Assembly: GCA_025667525.1 (NCBI GenBank)
Contig: CM046879.1
Location: 366,128,639 to 366,192,638 of the forward strand
From: Glebionis coronaria
Taxonomy: Eukaryota > Streptophyta > Magnoliopsida > Asterales > Asteraceae
Length of the DNA: 64,000 nucleotides
Direction of reading: 5' to 3'
The notes beneath the pieces are model-generated. The model was given only the letters and a program-made list of their open reading frames with translations, was not told the DNA's origin and searched no databases. This document shows positions 1 through 9,585 of the stretch, piece after piece (position 1 is the stretch's first letter; every line of letters starts with the position of its first letter). The translations under genes and the position numbers were made by a program.

Positions 1-89
1 CACAAGCATATATATGGTATTTTTGTGACATTTTATACATTTGAAACCCGAAAAGAATGATAAGATCATGTATAAATGCCATCTCATCA
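1..89 (-). repeat. 3' LTR of element A (first 89 bp only)
   Basis: On the minus strand a purine tract at 90-108 is followed at 89 by TGATGAGATGG, where the LTR of the related elements NA (TGATAGGTGTG) and B (TAATAAGTGTG) begins after the same type of tract. The rest of the LTR is left of the window. Confidence 0.6.
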
Positions 90-108
90 CTCCCCCATAC
101 TAAACCAT
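90..108 (-). promoter_or_regulatory. Polypurine tract of element A
   Basis: Minus-strand AGTATGGGGGAG lies immediately before the LTR start. It aligns with the tract AGTGTAGGGGATT in elements B (56575-56590) and NA (22024-22037). It would prime plus-strand DNA synthesis. Confidence 0.65.
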
Positions 109-1848
109 TGCCATGCCCTCACGCAATGCTAGAATAAAGTATTAAAGCATCTCCAAAATTCAATTTTATTTCTCTTTATTGAAAAGTAAAACTTGCTACA
201 ATACTACAAAAATATGATAAAGACATAATGTATGATTTTCATCACGAATGTGACTTTTAGGGTCAGTGAATAGAAACAAGTGAATGTCTTATAGAGTAAA
301 TTTCGTCATCCTTGATTGTCATACATTCCATGCTAATTGAAAAAACAAGATCATTGTTGGTACAAGTCACAATGCTAACACTACTCATACGTCCATATTG
401 TGTAATACTTTATCTCCGCGCAATTCTAGTTATTTATGAAAAGAAAAGGTATCTAGAATTTTTTTAACTATTTGTCATGGATCACAAGTGATTCATATTG
501 AATTATTTGAGTATTTATTAGTCTGAAAATAAAGTATCATGATTTAATCGATAGTTAGCTAAAGGAAAAAATCTTTTAAAACGGCTTCTCGTGTATCTCC
601 TTAATTTCATATCTTGGCATAACTCGTTTCACGATTTGAGACCTTTCTCGGACTGATATTTGGCATGTACTTCATTCTTCAAATCTTCGGAAGACGTTCT
701 TGAAATTATGGTCTTCTCTTCATATGTTGGAATTTCTTCACTTGACATTTTTGAGAGATTCTTCATACTTGGACCACGACTTCATCATTTTTATTCAATC
801 TTTATTTTGGATTTTCATTTACAACGATCCGCCTCCTTTTAGGAATTGGATATATTTATCCTCATACCTTGTAAGGGTCTTTTTGGATAGACTTTCTCCA
901 TGATCTTTAGGGGAGTAATTGCTTTTCGTCGTGTGTCTCGATCCTTCATATTGATTTTGGAATAATGATTCTTCACATCATCTTAGATCTTTAGCAACAA
1001 AATAGAGCTCCTCATACCTTGTTAGGGCCTTTTTGGATCTTCACCAATCTTCGCGTCCTACTTCAATAAGTTATGCCTTGGCTATGAACTCTATTCAACC
1101 ACGAGCAACTTTTAAACGATCTTGGGCTACAAGCTAAGTAACCTTTCAAATCGTACGACCTTACTTATTGCAATTATTTTATTCCTAATGCATTGATCTT
1201 ATGGGAGAAAATCCACAATTAAAAACATATGAGTTTTCGATAGAACATTTTCATGTTCTACGTTTAGCATGATCACTTTTCTAACTCTATCACTTCTCGT
1301 TCTTCACTATTTAAAGACCTCTAATTAAAGAGACTCGTGAATACTTAGCCATGCAAGTCAAAATTAAGCCAAATTTGGATTAGCTTCATTAAGACTATAT
1401 TAAATCGAAGTTTTGGGTTTTCAAGACACCTATAGGATCTTGCAATTTCTTAGACTTTTTCAAGCTTAGAGAATGCATTTTAAAGTTCCCTTGATAAGTG
1501 ACTTTCTAGGATCAATTATAGGAACTTGCGAAAAGTTCTTGTTCTTAACCCGTATGAGCTAAGACTTTCGCGTTTTAAAGTTTCCTATATAAAAGTCTAG
1601 CAAATCTTGATTCAAGCGGGTTAAGGAATGTAAAGGGCTCCAAATGCCCATCAAGTAAAAAATTAACTCTTATTCTACCCATCGGAAAATATACATTCGT
1701 GTCTTAAAAACACTTATGAAAACTAAGAAAAAATTTAAAATTGGGAAATTTTTAGCCTTATTAGCAACAAAACAAAACAAAACTTTGAAAGTTGGAAAAT
1801 GTGAGGGCGTAGCAAGGCAAGTATCTATTCACCCCTCATACTAAAATT

Positions 1849-1868
1849 AAACATTGTCCTCAATGTTT
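1849..1868 (-). other. Conserved 20-nt hairpin (element A copy)
   Basis: Sense (minus) sequence AAACATTGAGGACAATGTTT: an 8-bp perfect stem with a 4-nt loop. The same hairpin is at 58238-58257 in B and, with one change, at 20350-20369 in NA. Confidence 0.7.
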
Positions 1869-2325
1869 CGAGTCTAAAGGTGGAGCACCCTCATACTAGA
1901 GACGAATAGTCGAATGCTTAGGATCTAGCATGGAAAGGGTGATCAACAATATATCTAAAGCCAGTTATGAATTATGCTAAAATATAATTGTTAGAACTAT
2001 AAAGGATATGTCATGGATTCGTGAAAAACTCTTCAAGCAAACGATCGAGGTTCACGTAAACGAACACGAGAGTCTTCAATCGTAGCGATGATGATCATCT
2101 AGATAACACATTCACAAACAACCATGAGACAACGAGTTGAAAAGGCACAAATCCCCTCACATTAAACTACATTAGAAAGCAATAATATGTACAATGGATA
2201 AGCATGGGATCTCCCCCACGACGCACCTTGTTTTTTATTACCGAGTCATGAGCTCGACTCGATCCCCTCAATGCTAATTATCATTGGGGAAGGTGACTTG
2301 GTCGAGGTCGTCCAAAGAAGGGACT

Positions 2326-2339
2326 CCCCCCCCCCCCCC
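2326..2339. repeat. C14 homopolymer
   Basis: Fourteen consecutive C on the plus strand next to the end of the integrase remnant. The exact length may be unreliable. Confidence 0.85.
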
Positions 2340-3650
2340 GAAGTAGTGCTTAAGCCTATGTCCATTCACCTTGAAGTTAGGACCATCATTTTGAGCTAGC
2401 TCGATGGTCCCATAAGGAAACACTTGTGTTATGGTGAACGGGCCCGACCAACGAGATTACAATTTCCCGGAAAATATCTTCAAACGAGAGTTAAAAAGTA
2501 ACACTTGATCACCAACGTTAAAAACCCGGTTTTTAATCTTTGAGTCATGAAACTTTTTAGTCTTTTCCTTAAAATCAATAAATTTTCATAAGCATTATCT
2601 CTTAATTAATCCAATTCATTAAGTTGTATTTTCGAGTAATCTCCCGCGGTCTTCAAGTCATAGTTGGCATGCTTTAGGGCCCAATATGCCTTGTGTTCCA
2701 ACTCAATAGGCAAATGGAAATTCATTCTATAAACCAACTTATAAGTAGTACAACCAATAGGTGTCTTATAAGCGGTGCGAAAGGCCCATAAAGCGTCATC
2801 GAGTTTGTCAGACCATGAAGCACGGTTTTCTCCAATCGACCTCTCTAAAATCCTCTTCAAAGCTCGGTTTGAAACCTAAACTTGCCCACTCGTTTGCGGG
2901 TGATAAGTCGTAGAAAGACGATGTGTAACTCCATATTTCTTTAGAACCTTTTCGAATTGGTCATTAAAAAAATGAGTTCCATGATCGCTTATAATAGCAC
3001 GAGGGGTTCCAAACCGAGAGAATAGTTGCTTCAAAAATTTCACTACCACACGAGCATCATTCGTAGGCAAAGCCTTAGCTTCCACCGACTTAGATAGGTA
3101 GTCGACGACGACGAGGATGTACTTGTTTCCATGAGACGATGGGAATGACCCCATAAATTCAATGCCCCAAATGTCGAAAATCTCACACACTTGAATTATG
3201 TTTTGCGGCATTACATCCTTTTGCGACGATTTTCCTTGACGTTGGCAAGAAGCACACGACTTCACAAGTGCTTGTGCATCACGATAGATTGTAGGCCAAA
3301 AGAAGCCGACATCAAACACTTTCTTAGCTGTGAGATTAGCACCGTGGTGACCACCTGTGGGTCCCTCGTGACAAGCTCTAAGGATGTTAGAATCTTCGGT
3401 ACCAAAGACACAACGTTGAACGACTTGATCCGCACAAACCCAAAAGTGATAAGGGTCGTTCCAAATATAGAAATTGACGTCACGAAAGAATTTTCTCTTT
3501 TGTTGTGTCGTTGTACCCTTGATTATGAAGTTCCCCGCATGGTAATTTGCAATGTCGGCAAACCATGGGGTGTCGTCCTTATAATTCACTACACCAAGAG
3601 TCTTGAGAGGAAATGTTTCGGTGATTTCCTTGTTCTCGAATACATCTTTG
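2340..3650 (-). pseudogene. Athila A integrase (broken)
   Basis: This is the remnant of the integrase that would insert element cDNA into the chromosome. Reading leftwards it has the zinc-binding HHCC part ([12 protein letters not shown] ... CASCQRQGK), the catalytic core with [20 protein letters not shown] (a Glu stands at the usual first Asp: WGIEFMGS, whereas element B has WGIDFMGP) and the second acidic site in IISDHGTHF, then the [10 protein letters not shown] block that normally precedes the catalytic Glu. The frame breaks near 2870 and continues in 2606-2860 ([18 protein letters not shown]). After a stop at 2606 recognisable C-terminal sequence persists to about 2340, parallel to the complete end in B (58597). 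Loss of the first Asp plus the breaks make it inactive. Confidence 0.85.
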
Positions 3651-4200
3651 TGAGGATCTTCTAAACGAGAGAGATGATCGGCCGCTAGATTCTCGACTCC
3701 TTTTTTGTCAAGTACGGTGACATCAAATTCTTTGAGGAGTAGCATCCAACAAAGCAATCTCGGCTTAGCATCTTGCTTAGCTAAGAGGTACTTGATAGCC
3801 GAATGGTCCGTATACATGATGATTTTTGTCAAGACGAGATAAGGTCGGAATTTCTTAAAAGAATAAACCACGGCAAGGAATTCCTTTTCTGTTGTGGTGT
3901 ATTTAAGTTGAGCCTCGGTCATCGTCTTGCTAGCATAATGGATAGGACGGAAGTGCTTTTTATAACGTTGCCCTAAGACGGGCCCCTACTGCATAATCAC
4001 TTGCATCGCACATGATTTCAAAGGGTAATTCCCAATTAGGAGCAAAAAGAATGGGAGCTTTGGTAAGTTTCCTTTTAAGAGTTTCGAAAGCTCTAACACA
4101 ATCCTCATTGAAGTTAAAAGGAGCATCCTTCTCGAAAAGGTGTGTCATAGGACGAGTGATTTTCGAAAAATCTTTGATGAAACGATGATAAAAGCCCGCG
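3651..4200 (-). pseudogene. Athila A RNase H (broken)
   Basis: RNase H domain that would degrade the RNA strand during reverse transcription. It starts with [21 protein letters not shown], carrying the first catalytic Asp, then breaks by frameshift near 3960. It resumes in another frame with [20 protein letters not shown] (catalytic Glu) and [12 protein letters not shown] (catalytic Asp), ending with [13 protein letters not shown], the usual junction to integrase. It lies between RT and integrase as expected for Ty3/gypsy. Confidence 0.85.
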
Positions 4201-4204
4201 TGGC

Positions 4205-4900
4205 CTAGAAAACTCCTAACTCCCTTGATGGTTTGGGATGAGATAACTTGGCGATGATGTCTATCTTAGATTTATCGACCTCAATCCCCGCTTTCGAGAC
4301 CTTGTGCCCTAAGACGATTCCTTGTTTACACATAAAATGACAATTTTCCCAATTAAGCACAAGGTTGGTTTCTTCACAACGTTTTAACATTTTCTCGAGA
4401 TTGGATAAACACGACGTGAACGAATCACCAAACACGGAAAAGTCATCCATGAATACTTCCATCGACTTCTCGATCATATCATGAAGAATAGCCATCATAC
4501 ACCGTTGAAACGTTCCCGGTGCATTACAAAGTCCGAAAGGCATTCTACGATAAGCAAACCTTCGATAAGGACACGTAAACGTAGTTTCTCTTGATCACGA
4601 GGGTCGATAGGGATTTGAATGTAACCGGAAAATGCATCTAAAAAGCAATAGAAGTCATTTCCCGCAAGACGCTCCAACATTTGATCCATGAAGGGAAAGG
4701 GAAAGTGTCTTTACGAGTGGCGTCATTTAACTTCTGGTAGTCAATACACACCCTCCAACCGGTCACAACACGAGTGGGAATTAACTCTTTGTTTTCATTG
4801 GGTACAACGTTCATTCCTCCCTTCTTAGGGACACAATGGATTGGGCTCACCCATGGGCTATCGGAGATAGGATAAATCATTCCCGCGTCAAGAAGTTTTA
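4205..4900 (-). pseudogene. Athila A reverse transcriptase (broken)
   Basis: The reverse transcriptase is spread over three frames. The amino part has MIYPISDSPWVSPIHCVPKKGG and WRVCIDYQKLNDATRKD. A middle piece has FYCFLDAFSGYIQIPIDP. The palm has MPFGLCNAPGTFQRCMMAI and the active-site FMDD at about 4442-4453, followed by LGHKVSKAGIEVDKSKID. At least two frameshifts (near 4680 and 4540) separate them. It matches the intact RT of element B (60216-61514) block by block. Confidence 0.88.
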
Positions 4901-5380
4901 AGACTTCCTTTTTATGACATCGTGAATTTTGGGGTTTACCATTCTATGACTTTGGATTGCGGGTTTGTAGTCCTCCTCCATTAGAATCTTGTGAGTATAA
5001 AATTTTTGGTCAACACCCTTAATGTCGGAAATTTTCCACGCAATTGCCCCTTTATGAGCTTTAAGAATTTTCAAAAGTGCGGCTTTTTCATCATTGGAAA
5101 GATCTTTCGTAATAATAACCGGCAACTTGTCATTACCTTCCAAGAATGCGTATTCAAGGTGAGATGGAAGATCTTTCAATTCAAGGATTGGCGGTTCCTC
5201 GATTGATGATTTTTGTTCAACACTCAGAACTTCCATCGGCGGAAGAAATGGTGGAACGAGAGTATCATTACCAATAATCACCTCATCTTCATTGTCGATT
5301 TCATTTGAATTAAAATCGCCTCCTTGGAATGGAGTAAGATTTGGTGTAGAATTTGCAAGAATCGAATTCATAATAGTGGG
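4898..5380 (-). pseudogene. Athila A protease-RT linker
   Basis: An acidic linker in front of RT (DLPSHLEYAFLEGNDKLPVI, KAHKGAIAWKISDIKGVD), homologous to the first 130 residues of the B polyprotein piece at 60216-61514. It runs upstream into the Tekay insertion at 5380. The bases 5376-5380 (GTGGG) are the duplicated target repeated at 16218-16222. Upstream host sequence resumes at 16223. Confidence 0.85.
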
Positions 5381-8322
5381 TGTAAAACCCGCATGCTTTT
5401 ACCATGCATAGTACCCTTAGGATCGTACGTACTAGTTAAAACTTTCCTAATATAGCATGATTACGATTACGTGTTAGGAGTTTACGTATTACGTACGTGT
5501 TAGAACACGATAAGTATTTTATATGCAAGATCACCCGTAATAATTATTTAACAATAATTTATCACGAACATGCGATCATGAAATCATGAACGTATTTAAA
5601 ACACGAACTATTATTAATTACGTATATATATATTTATTACGAGCGTAATTAAATATATTAGATCACGGTATTTACGTAACGAGAACATTTAAAACATGAA
5701 AATAAACAAACACAAACGAGTAACTAAATAACGAGACACGGAACAAGGTACGGGAACCCCATGTGGGGTCCCTACCCGTGGCCAAACAAGGACAATGGGC
5801 CAAGCCCATTGTCAATTTTTACTAAAGGGGGGTTAATTAATTTTTCACTACTCAAAATCACTTTACAAAAGATTTCAAGAAAAACCTAAAACCCTCTCTT
5901 CCTCCTCTCTTTGTGCCGCCACCCTTAAATCACCATACAAGGTGATTCTTTGATCTTTGATCTTGAAGATTTGTTGATTGTTCGTGTTTGTTCTTCATTC
6001 TCTTGATCCACGAATTCGGTAAAAACCTTTTAAACCTTTTCTTTTAATTTAATCTTTTTATTAATTATGAACATGTGATGTTTTTATAAAAACATATTAA
6101 TTAATCATAGATCTAACATGTTTTGGTGATTAATTAAATCAAAGGGTCGTTTTAAGGGGTGTTTTGTTTTGGCCACAGGCTGCAACCGACCCCAAGGGGG
6201 TTTCGGTTTGCTTAGCCGACCACCACCAAGACCATATGGTCTTGGTTGGTGCGTGTGGGTCCCACGGCAGCAAGGGGTACCCCGAGTTGGTTCGGGGTAC
6301 GGTGTCGATTCATGTCCGGTTCATGTTTTTAAGCTTAGATCCGGTTCATGGTTTATGTTAGTTTTTTTTATGTTATGAACTTATGTTAAAATTAAATTAA
6401 TAAAGATGTGATTAATTTAATAACATGACTTAGGTTATTTAATTATTAATAATCATGAAATTATTTTAACCTAAGTATTTATATTATTAAGACTTATAAT
6501 TAATTAATTATTTTAAAAACCATGGATATAATTAATTAATTAACATGACTTAGGTTATATTATTAATATTTAATAATACATATTTTAACCTAAGTATTTA
6601 ATTTATTTAATTAAAAACATGTTATACTTTAATTAAATATTATAACCTATAGTTTAATTAAATTACATGAAATAATTATTAAACTATACAATATATCATA
6701 TGACTTAGAAAATAATCATGAAAACACTTCAGCTTATATACTTAGCTTATTTAATCAGCTTATTTCTAATTATGGAAACTTTCTATTTTTAGAAACTTAA
6801 TTAAATAAGGCAGCTAATCTATTTATGGAAACCAGCTATTTTTAGAAACTTATTTATTTAAGGCAGCTAATCTATTTATGGAAACTTATTTAATTAAGGC
6901 AGCTAATCTATTTATGGAAACTTTCTATTTTTAGAAACTTATCTATTTTAAGCAGTAAATCTATTTTTGGAAACTTTCTATTTTTGGAAACTTTCTATTT
7001 TTGGAAACTTTCTATTTTTGGAAACTTTCTATTTTTGGTAACTTTCTATTTTAGGAAACCTGCTATTTTTGGAAAGTTACTTATTATTATTACACAGTAA
7101 GTATAATAACACATGAAATATCAGAAATACTTAATCAGAATGAACAGAATATAAGATTTAACACAGTTTAAGGCTTTAAACAGTAAAACATAGTAAGAAC
7201 ATATAAAATAAGCTAAGACATGACATAAAACCACCTATGTATTTAGTAAGCAGATACTTATTCATGTACGTATTTATGTAGCACTAGTGATTCAGAAGTA
7301 GGATTCTCGTAGTTCGTCTTTCTCGTTCACTGGACATAAGGTACGGATTCCCGTCCTTTCAGTATGGACATTCTTTCCTTATTAGGATTCCCCGTATGCA
7401 GCCAACTATTTTCCCGTAGTATAAGTATGAGTTTGATTGCTTATGTTTAAATATGATTACCTATAGCCATATACATGCATGACCAGTTTCACCTAGTTAT
7501 GGAGGTACCATAACCATAACATTAGAGGCACTGATGTTATGACTTCACCACGGCGGAGTGATTGCTCGTGGCGTCCCTTCAGCTTTTGGCCATTTTTTTA
7601 TATTTATCATGTGGGGCGTATGGGTGCATCCTAGTTACATGTTTTTATTCAGGATTACATGGTGAATGTGGTGTGTGCCTTGCATCCTTCACAAGGAGCT
7701 GATCCCTCCTACCCATAAACCAGTATATTTAATTAGAGGCAGCCCCTCTAATTTGCATGATGAGGTCACCCCTCCAATTATTCATGCACGATGGATATTA
7801 ATGACCTATATTGGCTAATGGTAAAATATGACAAACAGTTTTTATAAGATAAACATAAGACTTTCAAACTATAAGACCAGTTTTATTAAGACTTAACCAG
7901 GTTACTCGGGACTTAGTTTTCTTCCGCTGTTATTATGTTATATGCTTATTCTATTCATGTTATATTGTACATCCGTGCACTGAGCGTATTGTTCAGCCGT
8001 TTTCATTTTCTATGTTCGCAAAACGGCAGGTACTCAGGGACGCTCGTAGACACTAAGAGTACGTGCATATGGACTGGAAGATGTCTAGCCTTCTTTACAT
8101 TATGCATTTCCTTTCTTTTGATACCTATGCTTTGGACATCGTTTAGTCCTTTCCTTTATTTTACTATGTTTGTGTGTGATGAGCTTTACTTTTGGACTAC
8201 CGATGTTTGATTCCGGTATTTTCCTTTATATGGTCAAGTAATGTTTAGACATTTTACCTTGTATGCTTTGATGACACGCCATAATTACTGTGATATTTCC
8301 ATTTCCAAAATGGGGTGTTACA
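5381..8322 (+). repeat. 5' LTR of Tekay element (2942 bp)
   Basis: Begins TGTAAAACCCGCATG and ends GGGGTGTTACA. It matches 13286-16217 along its whole length with scattered substitutions and small indels. It contains an inverted repeat GACAATGGGC-CAA-GCCCATTGTC at 5791-5813, an AT-rich central part, and a tandem array at 6770-7080. No convincing TATA box could be singled out. Open frames inside (for example 6164-6361, 7935-8210) show no coding features. Confidence 0.95.
6770..7080 (+). repeat. Tandem 17-mer array in Tekay 5' LTR
   Basis: Degenerate head-to-tail copies of GGAAACTTTCTATTTTT, nearly perfect from about 6965 to 7060 and looser upstream, where units with CAGCTAATCTATTTAT alternate. 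The same array is in the 3' LTR at 14668-14990. Confidence 0.85.
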
Positions 8323-8326
8323 ATTG

Positions 8327-8340
8327 TGGTATCAGAGCCA
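8327..8340 (+). promoter_or_regulatory. Primer binding site, tRNA-iMet (Tekay)
   Basis: TGGTATCAGAGCCA begins 4 nt after the LTR end. It is complementary to the 3' end of plant initiator tRNA-Met, the usual primer for this lineage. Confidence 0.93.
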
Positions 8341-8779
8341 AGGCTTCGACCTGTAGGCTCTCAAATATGACCTGTGATTAGTGGGTAGTCACTACGGTCT
8401 TCCTAGAACTGAAAGTTGTTTTCATGCATTCATCATTTTTAAACATACATATACATGTCATTGTTGCAGGGTTTTTGACTAAGTAATGGTTGGTACAGGA
8501 CTGGCCCTATTTAGTCGCATGTGTTTTATCGAAACTTTTAGATTTGGGACCGACCCATAGGCGTCCCCTCGCAATGTCTTTGTTTTGGGTGAACTGACCA
8601 GAGGCGTTCACTCTCGAGCATACAAAAGTTTTCATAAAACTGCATCATGCATTCATACACAAAATTTTCTTGCATAAAATTTTTCTCGTGAAATTTTAGT
8701 ATAAATTTTTTTTCATGTATATATTTTTATATTTTATGTTTTGATCTGTTTAATCATACGTTTTATGTCATATTGTCAG
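8341..8779 (+). other. Tekay leader between primer site and gag
   Basis: About 440 bp, AT-rich towards gag, with no reading frame I can support. It ends CATATTGTCAG directly before the ATG at 8780. That would also serve as a splice acceptor, but I see no matching donor with confidence. Confidence 0.6.
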
Positions 8780-9184
8780 ATGGCAAACGCAAACAACATC
8801 TGGGCAATATTTGCAGCTGCCGATGCAGAGATGCAAGAAGCTCTTCTTCATAACGACGGTTATCCTCCCCCGCCTAACATCTTTCCCATGGAAGGAGGTA
8901 ATCGGCTCATGAGGGAATACTATAGCCTCAGACAGCGACCTGACGAAGACAACAATGACTTCATGCAGCGTTTCCTTGGCTATACTGGTGTCCTGAGAGC
9001 AGCTGCGGGCACCACTGAAGAACAAGCAATACATTTTCATTGGGATCTTAATCCAAGGATTGCAAATAACTTATCAGGTGCTCCGTTGGATACGGTAGCA
9101 CAAGTAGCCGATGTAGCACGTAGACTGGAGATGCTGCAGGAGAGGGATGAGTTCGGGGAAGCTGAAGGACCCGACAAGAGGTAA
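8780..9184 (+). pseudogene. Tekay gag, C-terminal half of capsid region
   Basis: Gag forms the virus-like particle. The ATG at 8780 (MANANNIWAIF) is chosen over the upstream one at 8741 because residues before it are low-complexity leader. The segment EYYSLRQRPDEDNNDFMQRF ... HFHWDLNPRIANNLSG ... VADVARRLEML corresponds to the second half of the chromoviral Gag domain. The amino half with its tryptophan-rich region is not visible, so Gag is short. The frame closes with TAA at 9182-9184. That stop falls inside an apparent intron beginning at 9181, and reading resumes in phase at 9260. The exon after it (9260-9373) encodes a Gln/Asn/Arg-rich stretch (RDRSQPATQQQPHQPKGNG) typical of the region before the zinc knuckle. 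Confidence 0.75.
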
Positions 9185-9259
9185 ACATTCGTATTCAAGC
9201 GGTGACCAATCCGTATACTTTCCATATGTCAATTATTCATCTCTAACTGTATCTTCCAG
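9181..9259 (+). other. Intron-like segment 1 in Tekay gag (79 bp)
   Basis: Starts AG|GTAAAC and ends CTTCCAG|G, with a CTAAC branch-point-like site about 15 nt before the acceptor and AT-rich content. Removing it eliminates the TAA at 9182 and keeps the frame open into 9260-9373. Confidence 0.6.
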
Positions 9260-9373
9260 GCAGAAAACTAGGGACCGGTCTCAGCCGGCTACTCAGCAGC
9301 AGCCTCATCAGCCCAAGGGAAATGGTCAGACTAACGACCGTTCTGCTACGGATAGGCAATCCAACAACAGCAG

Positions 9374-9447
9374 GTCCTAATACTTACGAAATTCCTTATG
9401 TTTTATGTTATAACTCATATTTTGACACTTTAGCAAACTTCTACCAG
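9374..9447 (+). other. Intron-like segment 2 in Tekay gag (74 bp)
   Basis: Starts CAG|GTCCTAA and ends CTACCAG|G. It contains the TAA that closes the upstream frame (9378-9380). Removal connects 9260-9373 in phase to 9448-9512, whose residues ([13 protein letters not shown]) continue the same Gln/Asn/Arg-rich composition. A second AG at 9432-9433 would not fit as well. Confidence 0.55.
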
Positions 9448-9512
9448 GAACCATGGAAACGGTAGGGACCAGAACCAGAGAGGTTCGTAGCCTAGCCGTC
9501 CAGCTATCACTG

Positions 9513-9585
9513 GTATTCAATCCTACGATTATCCGCTTTGTCCTTTGTACCAACTATCATGTCTTATGTGAAATGTTTTTATCAG
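9513..9585 (+). other. Intron-like segment 3 in Tekay gag (73 bp)
   Basis: Starts ACTG|GTATTC and ends TTTTTATCAG|G. Removal joins the 65-nt block 9448-9512 in phase with the zinc-knuckle and pol frame at 9586. One TAG (9488-9490) remains in that block. Confidence 0.55.

Larger units (their letters stand above)
109..2339 (-). other. 3' noncoding region of element A
   Basis: About 2.2 kb between the integrase remnant and the polypurine tract, with no supportable reading frame. It is clearly homologous to 56591-58596 in B and, in opposite orientation, to 20168-22037 in NA. It contains a conserved 20-nt hairpin (1849-1868), further purine tracts of the TAGTATGAGGG type near 1835 and 1885, and a pair of related blocks around 1470-1600 described in the findings. 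Confidence 0.7.

Noticed and set aside
3191..3664. 157-codon plus-strand frame over the A integrase
   Set aside because: Antisense shadow of the integrase coding sequence.
6164..6378. Overlapping 65- and 69-codon frames in the Tekay 5' LTR, repeated at 14067-14281
   Set aside because: They recur only because the LTR is duplicated; no family features, and nearby frames are equally open.
7935..8210. 91-codon frame near the end of the Tekay LTR, also at 15830-16105
   Set aside because: Hydrophobic by composition, same duplication argument, no start context or motif.
8327..8340. Possible tRNA gene fragment
   Set aside because: Only the short complement of a tRNA 3' end, directly after an LTR: a primer binding site. 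The same applies at 18256, 24747, 38610, 41004 and 51032.
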